From the NCBI GenBank assembly GCA_018398585.1, contig JAGTTD010000010.1, positions 27,630,638 to 27,694,637 on the forward strand: 64,000 bases of DNA, written 5' to 3'. Below, piece by piece: positions 34,263 to 44,555 of the stretch. The DNA comes from Simmondsia chinensis. Lineage: Eukaryota > Streptophyta > Magnoliopsida > Caryophyllales > Simmondsiaceae. The translations under genes and the position numbers were made by a program. Positions within the stretch are counted from its first letter, which is position 1. Each line of letters opens with the position of its first letter. Under the pieces are notes generated by a model. It did no database searches and was not told the DNA's origin. It saw nothing but the letters and a program-made list of their open reading frames with translations.

Positions 34263-34481
34263 GACGGCGGCGCTCGCTTTGAATTGGATACTCAACACGT
34301 GAAACCTAGGGCTGTATTTATGGCCCCGTGTTAAAATAGAATCTCGATCGATCAGTGGACCCTCTGGACGTGGGGGTCTTCTACGTAAGTTTCCCGATTG
34401 ATCGGCCTCTGCTCCCAATCGATTGGGGTACTCCCTGCACGACTCCACTTAAATATAAGAATTTGAGGCATAAACCTAACA
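34018..34481 (-). repeat. 5' LTR of copia B (464 bp)
   Basis: Starts TGAGGAAATGCGG and ends ACCTAACA. Its CT microsatellite (about 34,206-34,259) is much longer than in the 3' LTR, which explains most of the length difference. Confidence 0.9.
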
Positions 34482-36371
34482 GTCCATACTTAAATTCTTG
34501 GCTATTGTCACTTCTTGCTTCTTTAACCTGCAATCCAAAATGAGTAACCACCATACGACAAATATCCATAAGGATCCCGCGAGCTTGGGACTTCTCCTTC
34601 ATGAGATAAACCCAAGTACCTCGACTATAATCATCAACAATAGTCAAAAAATAATGTGCACCAGAGATTGACAAAGTATGATGAGAGGCCTAAATATCAC
34701 AGTGTCTCAATTGGCAACAACATTGCGTTTGAGAAATTGACAAAGGAAATGGCAATCGTGCTTGTTTAGCACGATGACAAGAGTCATAAACAACATTTAT
34801 TCCCTTAATGTTCAAATGTGGAAACATGGAAAGTTTATTAAAAGCAATATGTCCCAAACGGCGATGCCACAAAACTGCTTCCTTATGACCTCTAACCATG
34901 TGAGCCAAGGGATCCACTAAGCCAGCTTCGAGTATGTATAGCCCATTACTTAACTTGCACGCTCCAATCAGCATCCTCGAGTGTGGGTCCTGAATATGAC
35001 AAAAATGTGGAAAAAATGTTAACGTACATTTCTCATCACGAGCGAGTTTGCTCACCGACATTAAATTGCAATAAAAACCAGGCACATACAAAAAATCATA
35101 GAGAATAAACTTGTTCAAAAGCTTGACTTTTCCTATATGTGACACACTCAAAGTAACCCCGTTGGGCAACTTCACAGGTCTCACAATTTGATTGGGCACC
35201 ACATCAAACATTTGAGATAAGGAGGAAACCATGTGATCGGTAGCACCAGAATCAGTAATCCAACTTTGATTCGTAATGAAAACCTGACCTGTGAAATTTA
35301 TGCTAGGTGTAGCAGGGGCCAGGGTAAGTAAGGACAAGAGTTGTTGATACTGGCTTGCGGATAAACCGATGATGGGGCTCTCTGTAGATTGGGTTCGGCC
35401 CCACAGTGAGCTGCTACAGCCCGTGCCTCGGTGGCTCCCCCTTTCGGTTGAGGCTTCCTCCAACCGGGAGGATATCCAATCAACTCAAAGCACGTCTTCT
35501 TTGTGTGTCCCTATTTCTTACAATAAGCACAATTAACACAATTATTACAATGAGAAAAGCTACCCGAGGAGGTTGGGTTACCTCCTCCCCCATATGCAAC
35601 CTTCATGGCCAGAGCCGCTGCCTCAGGTTGTATAACCGAACCTGCGGCTACACTCTGTTGTTTTTCTTCTTGACACAAAATGGAGTAAGCACTCCCAATA
35701 GAAGTTAAGGGTTTAGTATTCATAAGCTGGGACCTAACATTAGAAAAAGATGAGTCGAGCCCCATCAAAAGATCTAATAACTTCTCCATATCACAAAATC
35801 TGCGGAAAGGCTTTAGCATGCCCACAAGTACAAGGCGGTATCTCGACTAGCGTATACAATTCGTCCCATAATGACCTAAACTTAGTGAATAAGTTAAAAT
35901 AGGTAAATTATCTTGCTTCAAATGCGAGATGTCGCATTTTAATTCGTAAATACGAGGGACGTTACCTTGAGAAAATCTCTCAAACAAATCTATCCAAATA
36001 TCATGCGCGGTTTCAAGATAAGTAATGCTCTTGTTTATTTCTTTAGACATAGAATTTGAGAGCCAAGTTGATACCATGGAGTCACACGCACTCCAAGTTT
36101 CAGAATCCGGTGGATTCTCATCCGGTTTGGCAATACTACCATCAAGAAAACCAACTTTCCTCTTAGCCTTGAAAACTTTAAGAGTTGCCCTTCTCCAAGA
36201 AGGGTAATTAGGTCCTATTAAGATGTTTTGGTCAAAAATTAAACCCAGATTATCCGAGGGATGTAGTTCAAATGGAGAATTAACATCAATGACTCCCCCT
36301 GACGGGAGAGTGGGCATGATCGTTTGATTAGCATTAGCTGGAGTAGTCTCATTATTGTTAACATCCGCCAT
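34482..36371 (-). pseudogene. gag-pol: Copia A gag, protease and integrase start
   Basis: From 36,371 on the minus strand: MADVNNNETTPANANQTIM, then LHPSDNLGLIFDQNILIGP and VGFLDGSIAKPDENPPDSE, typical copia gag (UBN2/retrotran_gag). A second piece (35,825-35,511) has MEKLLDLLMGLDSSFSNVRS. Cysteine-rich remnants precede FELIGYPPGW. Protease reads SWITDSGATDHMVSSLSQMF; GAG-pre-integrase reads EAVLWHRRLGHIAFNKLSMF; integrase reads FLTIVDDYSRGTWVYLMKEK and ends at FKYG where B enters. Copia H at 59,951-62,795 matches it domain by domain. Confidence 0.9.
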
Positions 36372-36517
36372 AATCTACCAAATCAAAACACAAAACAAGC
36401 AGAAGTAGCAAGAGGGAAGAAAATATAACTCACAAATCGCACCTAGGGAGCCCTCGGTCGTGGATCAGTCGAATGATTGGGGGTGGAAAAACGTCACCTA
36501 TTGCTGGAACGACACTT

Positions 36518-36529
36518 GCTCTGATACCA
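36518..36529 (-). other. tRNA-Met primer-binding site of copia A
   Basis: GCTCTGATACCA directly abuts the LTR start TGTAAAAATT at 36,530, the complement of TGGTATCAGAGC. Confidence 0.9.
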
Positions 36530-36868
36530 TGTAAAAATTGCTTGAGCCAAATATACTAGAACCAAGAAAACACTAGCAAGAGGTGAATTTGAATTGAATT
36601 GTAATCTTTTTATTTTCCTTTTGGATCATCTGTTTACAAAATCAACCTTGCAATATATACAAGTACCAAGGAAAATACAAAGAAGAGGCAAGTGACAAGA
36701 TCCTAAAATCATGCCAGGTAATTAGGCTAGAAATAAATGAGATCCTAGAATCATACTAGGTAATTATGCTAGGAATAAACAAAATTTTAAAATTATGCTA
36801 GGAATAAATACATGTAAAATACTAATCTAAATATAAGTAAATTATACATCAAAAACACAATTCCAATA
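36530..36868 (-). repeat. 5' LTR of copia A (339 bp)
   Basis: Matches 20,821-21,153 along its whole length; the last two bases read TA where the sister LTR has CA. A CTAGGTAATTATGCTAGGAA-like motif is repeated two or three times within both LTRs. Confidence 0.9.
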
Positions 36869-36871
36869 ATA

Positions 36872-38176
36872 GTGAGTTTAACTAATGATATAATAGCTCC
36901 ATTTGGCTATGATCGACTAAGATTTGGGTAAGTAAAAAATTGATGACAAATATAGCAATAGGTGTGGCATCTACCGAGAATTCAATAGGCATGTCGCCAC
37001 TTCTAATATCTGCTGATACTTTCGCTCCACAATCGAGTTCCTTTATCAGATACTAATGCAACCGGATTTCATTAGAAATTTGAAATTAAGCATGCTTGGA
37101 CGAAAGTAGCACTAGGATGAGTGACCTCCTGGGAAGTCCTCGTGTTGCCAATCCTAGAAGGTTGGGAGTCCTCGGAAACAACATCTCTGCAGAGTTACAC
37201 CCTAAGGGGTAAGGCTGCGTACTTCCACCCCTCCTAGACCCCGCTTATGCGGGAGCTTTTGAGGCACTGTGTCTATTGTTGTTATTGTTGTTGTTGTACT
37301 ATCGCTCCACAATCTCATTATGTTGTGAAGTATGAGCAAAAGAAATTCAATAGTCAATGCCTAGGATCGCACAAAAAGTGTGAAAAAGCGAGGTCATTGT
37401 ATTCATTACTTCCATCACTTTTTTAAAAAAAATTTAGTATTAGGTTGTATTTTTACAAAAATGTTAAGGCAAGTTGAAGTCAAAGACTTTTGATTTAAAG
37501 CGAAGGAGATAAACCCTGGTAAAATAAGTGAAATCTTCAATAAAGCGCATATGTGCGCGTGCGCACACACTAATTGTATACACACAACCAAAGATCGCTA
37601 TGTATCAAAGAGGTGCATTAGTATAATGCTCAATATTATTTGATGGCGGACTCTTGGACTTGCTTAAAGGGAATGAAATACATAATGAAGCAACAATGAA
37701 CATGAAAAAAAAATAACATAACTAAGGAGTAAGGATTTAAAAGGCACTAGAGCCAAGATGATTGGGACGCTGATGCCAAAGGAGTGGTGAGTGCCAAGGG
37801 TAGAATAAAGCGTGACATGGGACATTGATAAAGATCCCTATTAAACTGTGCTTGAAGCAGGGTTCTTTTATATTATTGTCTTGCATAAGAAACGAAGAAA
37901 CATCACATCAAACACAACAATTGTTATCTTGACAAAACTGCTTAACCGAAAGAATGTTATGTTTTAGATGTGGAACATGAAAGACATTCTTAAGAAAAAA
38001 AGTTGATCTAGGTTTAGTACCCAATGTGGGCAATAGGAAATGGTGTACTATTTCAAACCGTGATTTTATGGTCACCCGTTTAAGGAGTGAAGGACATGAT
38101 CATACCTTTACTAGTAGTCATATGTACACTTGCACCTGGGTTAGGATACCAGCTGCTCTCAAATTAATCATCTGTA
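36872..38176 (-). pseudogene. pol: Copia relic J (protease to integrase)
   Basis: The minus strand from about 38,170 reads SSWYPNPGASVHMTTSKGMI (protease, DSGAS-like motif with the aspartate lost to N-P), NVFHVPHLKHNILSVKQF, QDNNCCV, and later the integrase remnant ISFAHTSQHNEIVER (about 37,360-37,310). After the SINE it resumes with IVERKYQQILEVATCLLNS (about 37,035-36,980). The arrangement is typical copia. Stops are many. A 5S-headed SINE interrupts it, a hAT MITE sits at its 5' end, and copia A abuts its 3' end. Confidence 0.8.
37036..37297 (+). mobile_element. 5S rRNA-headed SINE, copy 1
   Basis: Flanked by direct repeats TACTTTCGCTCCACAATC (37,017-37,034 region) and TACTATCGCTCCACAATC (37,298-37,315), differing at one base. 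Bases about 37,046-37,150 align to plant 5S rRNA from roughly its tenth base to the 3' end, including the A-box area (AATTAAGCATGCTTGG) and the C-box area (GTGACCTCCTGGGAAGTCC). Behind it comes a tail with GGTTGGGAGTCCTCGGAAAC, CCCCGCTTATGCGGGAGC and a TTG repeat. There are no LTRs, so this is not the 5S-bearing TRIM Cassandra. It would be transcribed by Pol III from the internal 5S promoter. Confidence 0.88.
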
Positions 38177-38184
38177 GACATGGC

Positions 38185-38436
38185 TAGGGGTGAACAAATA
38201 TTATTATTTCTATTTTAACTTCTGCATGGAAAATATTTTTTTTTGTTATAATTGTACTTGCTAGATAAAAAGCCAGTTTGAATCGATCCGGTTTGGTCCA
38301 ATCCAATTTCTATTGGGTCTCGGACAATTGACTCGAGTTTAGTTAGTCTAGTCCACCGTCTCTTGATTTGAGATACTTCGGTTTTCGGTTCGGTCTGGTA
38401 TGGTTCGGTCCATCCTGTGAACGATGTGCATCCTTA
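38185..38436. mobile_element. hAT-type MITE (252 bp)
   Basis: Ends TAGGGGTGAACA and TGTGCATCCTTA are imperfect inverted repeats. It is bounded by a perfect 8-bp duplication GACATGGC (38,177-38,184 and 38,437-38,444). The interior is rich in GGTTTGGTCC/CGGTTCGG words like those in the 16,125-17,050 element. Confidence 0.85.
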
Positions 38437-38557
38437 GACATGGCAGCTAAGGATCGAGGTAACCAACTAGTTAGGCTTGATTAACAATTAGAGAAATGAC
38501 CGGCCTCATGACTGATTAATTAGAAAATCTAATAAAGCCAAGAAGGAGGTGGACTAA

Positions 38558-39585
38558 GGCTACGTTTGTTTTGAAGGAAAATGTAATTCTAGGAATTGGT
38601 TTTCATATTTTCCTTTGTTTGGCGCGCTTTCTTTGACGGAAAAGCTTTTCCGATGGAAAATGTTTTCCCCCAATGGAGGGAAAATGACTTCCCTTATAAA
38701 ATAAGGGAAGTCATAATTCCAAGTGGCACAAGAGCCTTTGCGGTAATTATCGTGCAGATATGGATCGAACCGAAATTTACCGAATTGGAATGTAAACTTT
38801 AACGTCATAATGCCGAATATGAATTAGACTCAATAATCAAACAAAGTCAGATGCTACTTTATCACGGCTTTAAAAGAAACAATTTTCATCATTTTGAATT
38901 ACTATATAATATTATATGGGAAAGTCACCAATTAGGTACCTTGGGATTTGAACGTTTATTACACGGGTACTCTGATGTTTTGTTAATATACAATGATGTA
39001 TCGTAAAGTTTAAAAGTTTTATCACTCAAGTGCTCTAAAGTTTAAAAATTTTATAAATAATGTAATTTTTCTCAAAAATTGTTGATGTGGAATGCGAGTT
39101 TCAATAATACATATATGTGTCCCTATCATAAATCATTGATTTCTTTTGTAAGAAAATACTAGCATAACACGTTAACGAAAATCCACTAGATTCGAACGCA
39201 TGTTATATTTAGGTGATAAAAATTCGTGTCCCAAGGTACCTTATTGCATATATTAAAATAATATGATACTTAGGTAATAAATGCTCAAACTTTAGGATAT
39301 TTGATAGATAATTTTTCTATTTTATATAGCTTTGATGGTTAATTTTGTTTTTCTATTACCTTTTATACATGTTGGATTACTACTTATATTGTCCTATAAT
39401 AAGATGTATGATGATTTATAAAAAATGTTTCTTTTAAACTATATACAAAAACATTAATGTGAAAGCAAGTTTTCCTTTGAAACAAACAAAGAAAAACCTC
39501 AATCGGATTTCAATTTTCTTGGAAAACCTTTTCCAAAGAAAAACATATTCCTAGAGTACACTTTTCTTTCGAAACAAACGGAGCC
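38558..39585. mobile_element. Tourist (PIF/Harbinger)-like element, 1,028 bp
   Basis: Terminal inverted repeats of about 40 bases: GGCTACGTTTGTTTTGAAGG on the left, the complement of GGCTCCGTTTGTTTCGAAAG on the right, both continuing to CTAGGAA. Flanked by TAA on each side, the 3-bp target typical of PIF/Harbinger. A sharp palindrome (GACTTCCCTT, 7-base spacer, AAGGGAAGTC) lies near 38,683-38,713. The middle, about 38,930-39,310, carries AGGTACCTTGGGA in both orientations and may be a second nested MITE. No transposase. Confidence 0.75.
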
Positions 39586-39588
39586 TAA

Positions 39589-40529
39589 GTATACTAGCAC
39601 TAGGATTAGGTTTTATAGAGGATCTTATCAGAGGAAGAGTGTTAGTTGGGACTGGAAACGACATTTGTTATAATAAAATAGAGAATATACAACTTAAATG
39701 TTAGAGTTGTCAACCTACAATATGTATAGCAGATATACAGATAAAATGCAAGTACGAGTATGGCTATCCTATATGAGTTTGTTTATGATAATAATTTGAT
39801 TTTAAGTTTATTTATTTCAAAGGATTTAGTATTTTATCAATAATGTTAATTTTACTACTTTTTTTGCCTTAATTGTTCCAATTTAATCCTTATAAAATTC
39901 ACATCGTGTCAATTTAATTCTATTATAAAAATATAGTTATGTTTGTAATATAATGTAGTATAATTCAGTTATATTATACACAAGTGATGCAATATAAATC
40001 TACCCATTGACCCAATTTAAACCTACCCGTAACCTAACCTTTTACTAATTCCTTTGCCAATTTAATGCCAATTATTTACGCTTACATTAGATTAATATAC
40101 TATAAATTATACATGTAATATAATCTCATAACTAAAAATATATAAAAATAATTAAAACTATAAAAATTAAATTGAAATCGTGAAGAAAGTAGGCGTTCAC
40201 ATCTAAATAACCCTTGATTCTAATCATTAAATATAGAATCTAGATGGTTCCAAAACGTGTGCTAGCTTAGTAGCATCATCATAATAATCAATATCATGAA
40301 TGATCATGATTTGTTTGCGTATAATAGTAGCTGGATCTTTGACCTTTGACCTCAAATTTTAGTGAAATTAAAAAAAAAAAAATGAAAAGACAATGGATTC
40401 GCATGCATTTAAGGTTGGCCTAATGCCTTTACTAGCAACAATAGCAACAACAAATTCACTGTCATAAGAGATTTTACTAAAATAGGGTATGAGGAGGGTG
40501 AGATATATGCAACATTATTTACATAAGGT
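39589..40529. other. AT-rich non-coding DNA, MITE-like
   Basis: No gene. From about 39,840 to 40,200 the sequence resembles one arm of the hairpins in foldback 1 (CAATTTAATCC, TGTCAATTTAATT words). An inverted partner is only partly recognisable. Confidence 0.5.
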
Positions 40530-40552
40530 GCTTCCTTATAGAGAGGGAGTTC

Positions 40553-40770
40553 ATTTACCGGACACTAAGACATTGGATACCATTAGGACTCCGAAGTTAA
40601 GCGTGCTTGGGTGAGAGTAGTACCAAGATGGGTGACCTCCTGGGAAGTCCTTATGTTGCCAACCCTATACGGTTGGGGGTCCCTGGAAATAGCATCTCGT
40701 CAGAGTTACACCCTAAAGGGGTAAGGCTATGTTCATCTATCCCTCCCAGGCCATGTTTGTTGTTGTTGTT
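40553..40770 (+). mobile_element. 5S rRNA-headed SINE, copy 2
   Basis: Flanked by GCTTCCTTATAGAGAGGG (40,530-40,547) and GCTTCCTTTTAAAGAGGG (40,771-40,788), a diverged target duplication that extends a few bases further. Bases about 40,557-40,660 match plant 5S rRNA closely, with AAGTTAAGCGTGCTTGG and GGGTGACCTCCTGGGAAGTC, the A- and C-box regions. The tail matches copy 1 (GGTTGGGGGTCCCTGGAAAT, then ACACCCTAAAGGGGTAAGGC), with part of the hairpin before the TTG repeat deleted. The first dozen 5S bases are missing in both copies. Confidence 0.88.
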
Positions 40771-40793
40771 GCTTCCTTTTAAAGAGGGTGTTT

Positions 40794-41474
40794 CTAAAGC
40801 ACCCCTAACCCTAAAAATGAAGACAAAATAATATTTATAAAATTTAAGTAAACTAAAGTAGTAATGTAACAGTAATGTAGCAATAATAGTAGACATGTAA
40901 CCTTAGAGGTGCTGAAACTAGCATCATTGTGCTTCTGAAATTGGGACGGTGTAATGGCAACTATCATGCTCCCTTGACAATGGTCTTGTATCCGAGTTTC
41001 GTTTTTTTTTTTTTTCCTCAAAATTTTTTAGTGCTATTAATCTAAGTTCAATAATATTTTGTTATATTATCGGTTACTCAAACGGATGTCTAAAATTATA
41101 TGCATGAGCTCTTAGGGGTGCATGGGTCTACCCGTACTACCCTGCTCCAACTTGAGAGTAGTACTAGTTCAAACCTCATGACTTCTTTCCAATGTAAGTC
41201 TTCTTAAATTACTCAGTATTTATAAAAACTCAATACAACTTCAGCAAATTATAACAAAATTCATTGGATATCCAGTCCAAACTACCTATATACTACAGAA
41301 ACTATGGGTCATGTTTGTATTTTTTAGCCAAAAAATAAATTAAAATAAACACAAACCATCAGATTCTTTCTAATATGGAGTATCTATATATTGTTAGAAT
41401 AATGATCCAGTTAGCATCTTCTAATGAAAATCCATAGAATCTTAGCATGAAGTGGCATCTGAATGATAATATTT
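40794..41474. other. Non-coding DNA
   Basis: No gene supported. A T run lies near 41,005-41,016. Confidence 0.5.
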
Positions 41475-42478
41475 TGGGCAAAATATAAAAACTTTCCCTG
41501 AATTTTATAATTAAACACGACACATTTTTTGCACTTTAAATTTCATAAAATAACCCTTTGAACTTTACAGTTAAACACAATACACCTCTACACTTTCAAT
41601 TTCATAAAATAACCCCATGAACTTTTTAATGAAACACAATACATCTTGTACCCTTTCAATTTCAAAACATAGCACTTGGACTTTGTTATTACATACAATT
41701 CACTCCGAAATTTGTTACTAAAGATAACACACCCTTTATACATTAATAAATTCAAAATTCAAAAAACATACGAAAACAAAAATTCTAAAAAGTTTGAAAA
41801 AATATAATAATATTATAAGTCTTTTATTTTTTTAAGAAAATATTTTCTTAGAATTTATTTTCAAATTTTTAATTCGTACAATTTTTATTTTAAATTTATT
41901 AGTCTACTTTTGGAATTTATTTTTTAAAAAAATTATTATACCTTATTTTGTAGTATTTTTATGAAGATTTAAAATATTATTTTATTGTCTTCTAAATTTA
42001 TAATGTTATTAGTATTATTAATTAAAATAATTATTTTGTATAAATATTAGAAAATCCTCTTATCTTTTGCTTAGAACATAAAGCTTCTATTTTTCGTCTA
42101 AAACCATAAAATCGCTATCTTTTGTATAAAAGTAGAAAATCCTTGTGTTTAATTTGATATTTTTTTTTAATTTTAAATGTATTAATCTAATTTTTACCCA
42201 AGTTAAAAAATAAAATTATACATTTTTAAAATCTTTCTAAAAAGTGTTTCATAATTTGTTATTATTAAAATTTTAAATTTCATATATTTTTTGTTTTTAA
42301 AATTATTAATGTCTAAGAGGTGAGTTATGCTTATGAACAAAATTAAAGAGGTTATTTTACGAAACTAAAGATGCATAAGGTGTGTTGTATTCAATTATAA
42401 TTTTGAGGGAGAATTAAAAGCGTAAAGAGTGTGTTGTATTTAATTATAAAATTCATGGATCTTTTCATAATTTGCCTT
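41475..42478. mobile_element. Foldback element 2 with repeated arms
   Basis: The left end GGGCAAAATATAAA-(TTTCCC)-TGAATTTTATAATTAAA returns inverted at about 42,420-42,478. The left arm repeats a roughly 60-bp block (AACACAATACACCT..TTTCATAAAATAACCC) three or four times; the right arm has inverted copies near 42,330-42,470. No transposase; target duplication not clear. Confidence 0.65.
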
Positions 42479-43119
42479 AAAATTTTTAAACTTTAGGATA
42501 GTAATATGATAAACTTATTAAATCTCGGAATATTTCACTATACATAATAAATTTTAGGGCAAGGTAATAATATGATCAAAATTTGAGATTCATATATAAA
42601 TTGCAATTATAGAATTTTAGGGGCATTGGATCCCTTGCACGTGAGGTTCATCCATACAATAATACCTTTCTGCTTTTCATGGCACGTGGGGTTGCCTGCC
42701 ACGCCCCTGTTTCTTCTGCCTTCCCATTCCTTTTTAATCCTTTTTTTTTTTTTTTTTTTTTGCCTTTTCCCTTTAGTTTTTGGGTTCGTCCTTTTTATTT
42801 CTTTGATCATTTTGTTAAAGTATAAAATTGATCTTAGCTCTTCACTAATCAGCTGTGCTCTTAGAAAAGTTAATTTTTTGACATGGATTTATAGCTATCG
42901 CTACTAGAAAACTTTAATTTACGAACGAAAATTAGTGATCTAGATATTACGAGTTTGAATCTAGAAAACTTGGATTTATGAAAGAAAATTAGTGACCTAG
43001 ATATTACAAGTTTGAATCTGAGCTCCCTCTTAATATTAACACAATTTAAGCACGTAGTATAAGGTAAGTCTGTACAATATCCATACTTCAAAACTAATGG
43101 ACATCTGCGTGTGGGTGTA
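42479..43119. other. Non-coding DNA with poly-T run
   Basis: A T run of over 20 bases lies near 42,741-42,762. A roughly 55-bp block (AACTTGGATTTATGAAAGAAAATTAGTGACC-like) is tandemly duplicated at about 42,905-43,015. The frames here are low-complexity. Confidence 0.5.
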
Positions 43120-43451
43120 TGTTAGATTATAAAACCAATCCCCTGGTTATTGATACATGATAAATAAATTAATCATGTATTAGACACGTGATTAAATAAT
43201 ATTTTAATAGGTATCTTTATTTTAGTAGTAATCTTAGGTTATTTTCTCTTTTACTACACAGTTACAATATTGATTAGTTTTTTCCTCTCCATCTATAAAT
43301 AGGGGACTTAAGGTTTGTATGAGGCATATTTTTTTGGAATGTTAACAATCTCTCTCTTTCCCTTACTATTCTGTCTATTTTCTCCCTCAATTTTCCTTCT
43401 CTTCTTCCTTAAACCTCTAATTGTTACTATTGGATTGAAATTCCTTTAACA
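43120..43451 (+). mobile_element. Possible solo LTR (332 bp)
   Basis: Starts TGTTAGATTA and ends CCTTTAACA, with a TATA box (TATAAATAGGGG) at 43,294 followed by a pyrimidine-rich leader. No primer site, second copy or matching 5-bp flank is visible. Confidence 0.4.
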
Positions 43452-43601
43452 GTTCTTCACCTATCAAATTAATGATACAGTCAAAAATAGCACAAAAATA
43501 GTATATCACATCAGTGGGCTAGAAAAGGAAATGCCAATATACGTGCCCAAAGAGTTATTCCACCCATGGCCAATTGGTTTTTGAATGGAACCTCCTTTGG
43601 C

Positions 43602-43606
43602 GTGCA
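43602..43606 (+). other. Left target duplication of E
   Basis: GTGCA here matches GTGCA at 54,195-54,199, immediately after E's 3' LTR. The next two bases, TG, are the first two bases of E's LTR, left behind when D inserted. Confidence 0.8.
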
Positions 43607-43608
43607 TG

Positions 43609-44130
43609 TGTTATAAACCGAGGATCCGAGGCATGGGTTTAAATTGGTTGAATGGCAGGAAAATCAGTTAGCTGCTGCTGCTAGGCTGTTATTGTGATTA
43701 ACTGCTGTTCTGTTGGATCTGTTATGCTGCTGCTGCTGCGTGCTTGCTGCTGTATTTTTTGCATTGTTGCTGTTATTTTCTGTTTTGGCGCCAATAATGT
43801 AGTTTAAATGTTAGTTAGCTATATTCTAGATGCTTCCTAGCTGAGTTGGTTAGTGCTATAAGTCTAGGTTCATGTATTAGAATTGCTATAAATAAGTAAT
43901 GAGTGTAATGTTCAGAGCATTCAATCAAATATCTGAAAAATATCTCATTTGAGATCAAAGCTTCTCTCTCTCATCTAACTCTCTCTATTTCTCATATCCT
44001 TTCCCTTCTTATCTCATCTAAGTCTAAAATCTCTACTTTCTCATCTCAATTTTACTTCTTTCTTATCTCAAATTCTCAATCTACCCTAATTTACTTAGCT
44101 TATGTTTGGGAATCAATCCCGATGATAACA
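43609..44130 (+). repeat. 5' LTR of D (522 bp)
   Basis: Contains CTG trinucleotide repeats at about 43,671-43,760, a TATA box (TATAAATAA) at 43,887 and a pyrimidine-rich leader. It ends GATAACA directly before the primer site. Confidence 0.93.
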
Positions 44131-44131
44131 A

Positions 44132-44144
44132 TTGGTATCAGAGC
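44132..44144 (+). other. tRNA-Met primer-binding site of D
   Basis: TTGGTATCAGAGC, one base after the 5' LTR; full match to the usual site complementary to initiator tRNA-Met. Confidence 0.92.
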
Positions 44145-44555
44145 CTCATTTGGCTTCCAATCGAGTGCGTAATCAAAAGAAAATTTAAAAAAAAAAAAAT
44201 TTCAGATTCAGGACTGAATTTAGTTCAGTTCAACCGATCAAAATTTAGATTTGTGATTTTCAAAATTGATCTTGAAAATTCAAAAAAAAAAAAAAATTGC
44301 AGTGAAGTTGCAGCAGTGTTGATCTATGTTCTGTAGAAATTAGTCCAGTTTTTTTGTAAATTCAGATCATCAGCTCGAATACAATTTGATCAAAATCAAT
44401 TCAGATTTTGATTCATACATTGTGCTGCTGTAATTTGAGCCGAGAAGAACAGTACAACATTGTGCAGATTGGAAAGAACAAACTCTGTGTTGCATTTTAG
44501 TTCAGTCAGCTAGTCCTTGCAAGATCATATCAATCAAACTCCGATTTTAAGAGTT

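Larger units (their letters stand above)
23585..34481 (-). mobile_element. Ty1/copia retrotransposon B, nested in A
   Basis: LTRs at 23,585-24,034 and 34,018-34,481 share GCGGAATCCCAAGTACTTAA; by eye roughly 9% differ over 200 bases. The order is copia-type on the minus strand. It sits in A's integrase between the codons for FKYG and LLDFYA. CCATA lies at 23,580-23,584 directly left, and at 34,484-34,488, two bases beyond the right LTR; I read this as a target duplication with a small end change. B itself is interrupted by gypsy C. Confidence 0.9.
20821..36868 (-). mobile_element. Ty1/copia retrotransposon A, split by B
   Basis: LTRs at 20,821-21,153 and 36,530-36,868 share TGTAAAAATTGCTTGA and GTAATCTTTTTATTTTCC. 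By eye about 8-9% of bases differ over the first 200. Coding is on the minus strand: gag, protease, integrase at 36,371-34,482, then integrase end, RT and RNase H at 23,584-21,226. The middle 10.9 kb is element B, inserted in integrase. Integrase before RT defines copia. No common 5-bp flank is visible: the left neighbour is K, the right neighbour a copia relic. Confidence 0.9.

Noticed and set aside
38596..38808. Overlapping frames on both strands in the Tourist-like element
   Set aside because: They arise from a palindrome and inverted repeats, not from coding sequence.
37046..40660. Functional 5S rRNA genes
   Set aside because: Both copies lack the first dozen bases, carry changes, are fused to a TTG-ending tail and have target duplications, so they are SINE heads.
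37036..40770. Cassandra TRIM as source of the 5S sequence
   Set aside because: No direct LTRs, primer site or polypurine tract surround either copy; target duplications are 18 bp or longer, not 5 bp.
42626..42907. 93-residue phenylalanine-rich frame
   Set aside because: It is produced by a poly-T run in AT-rich non-coding DNA.
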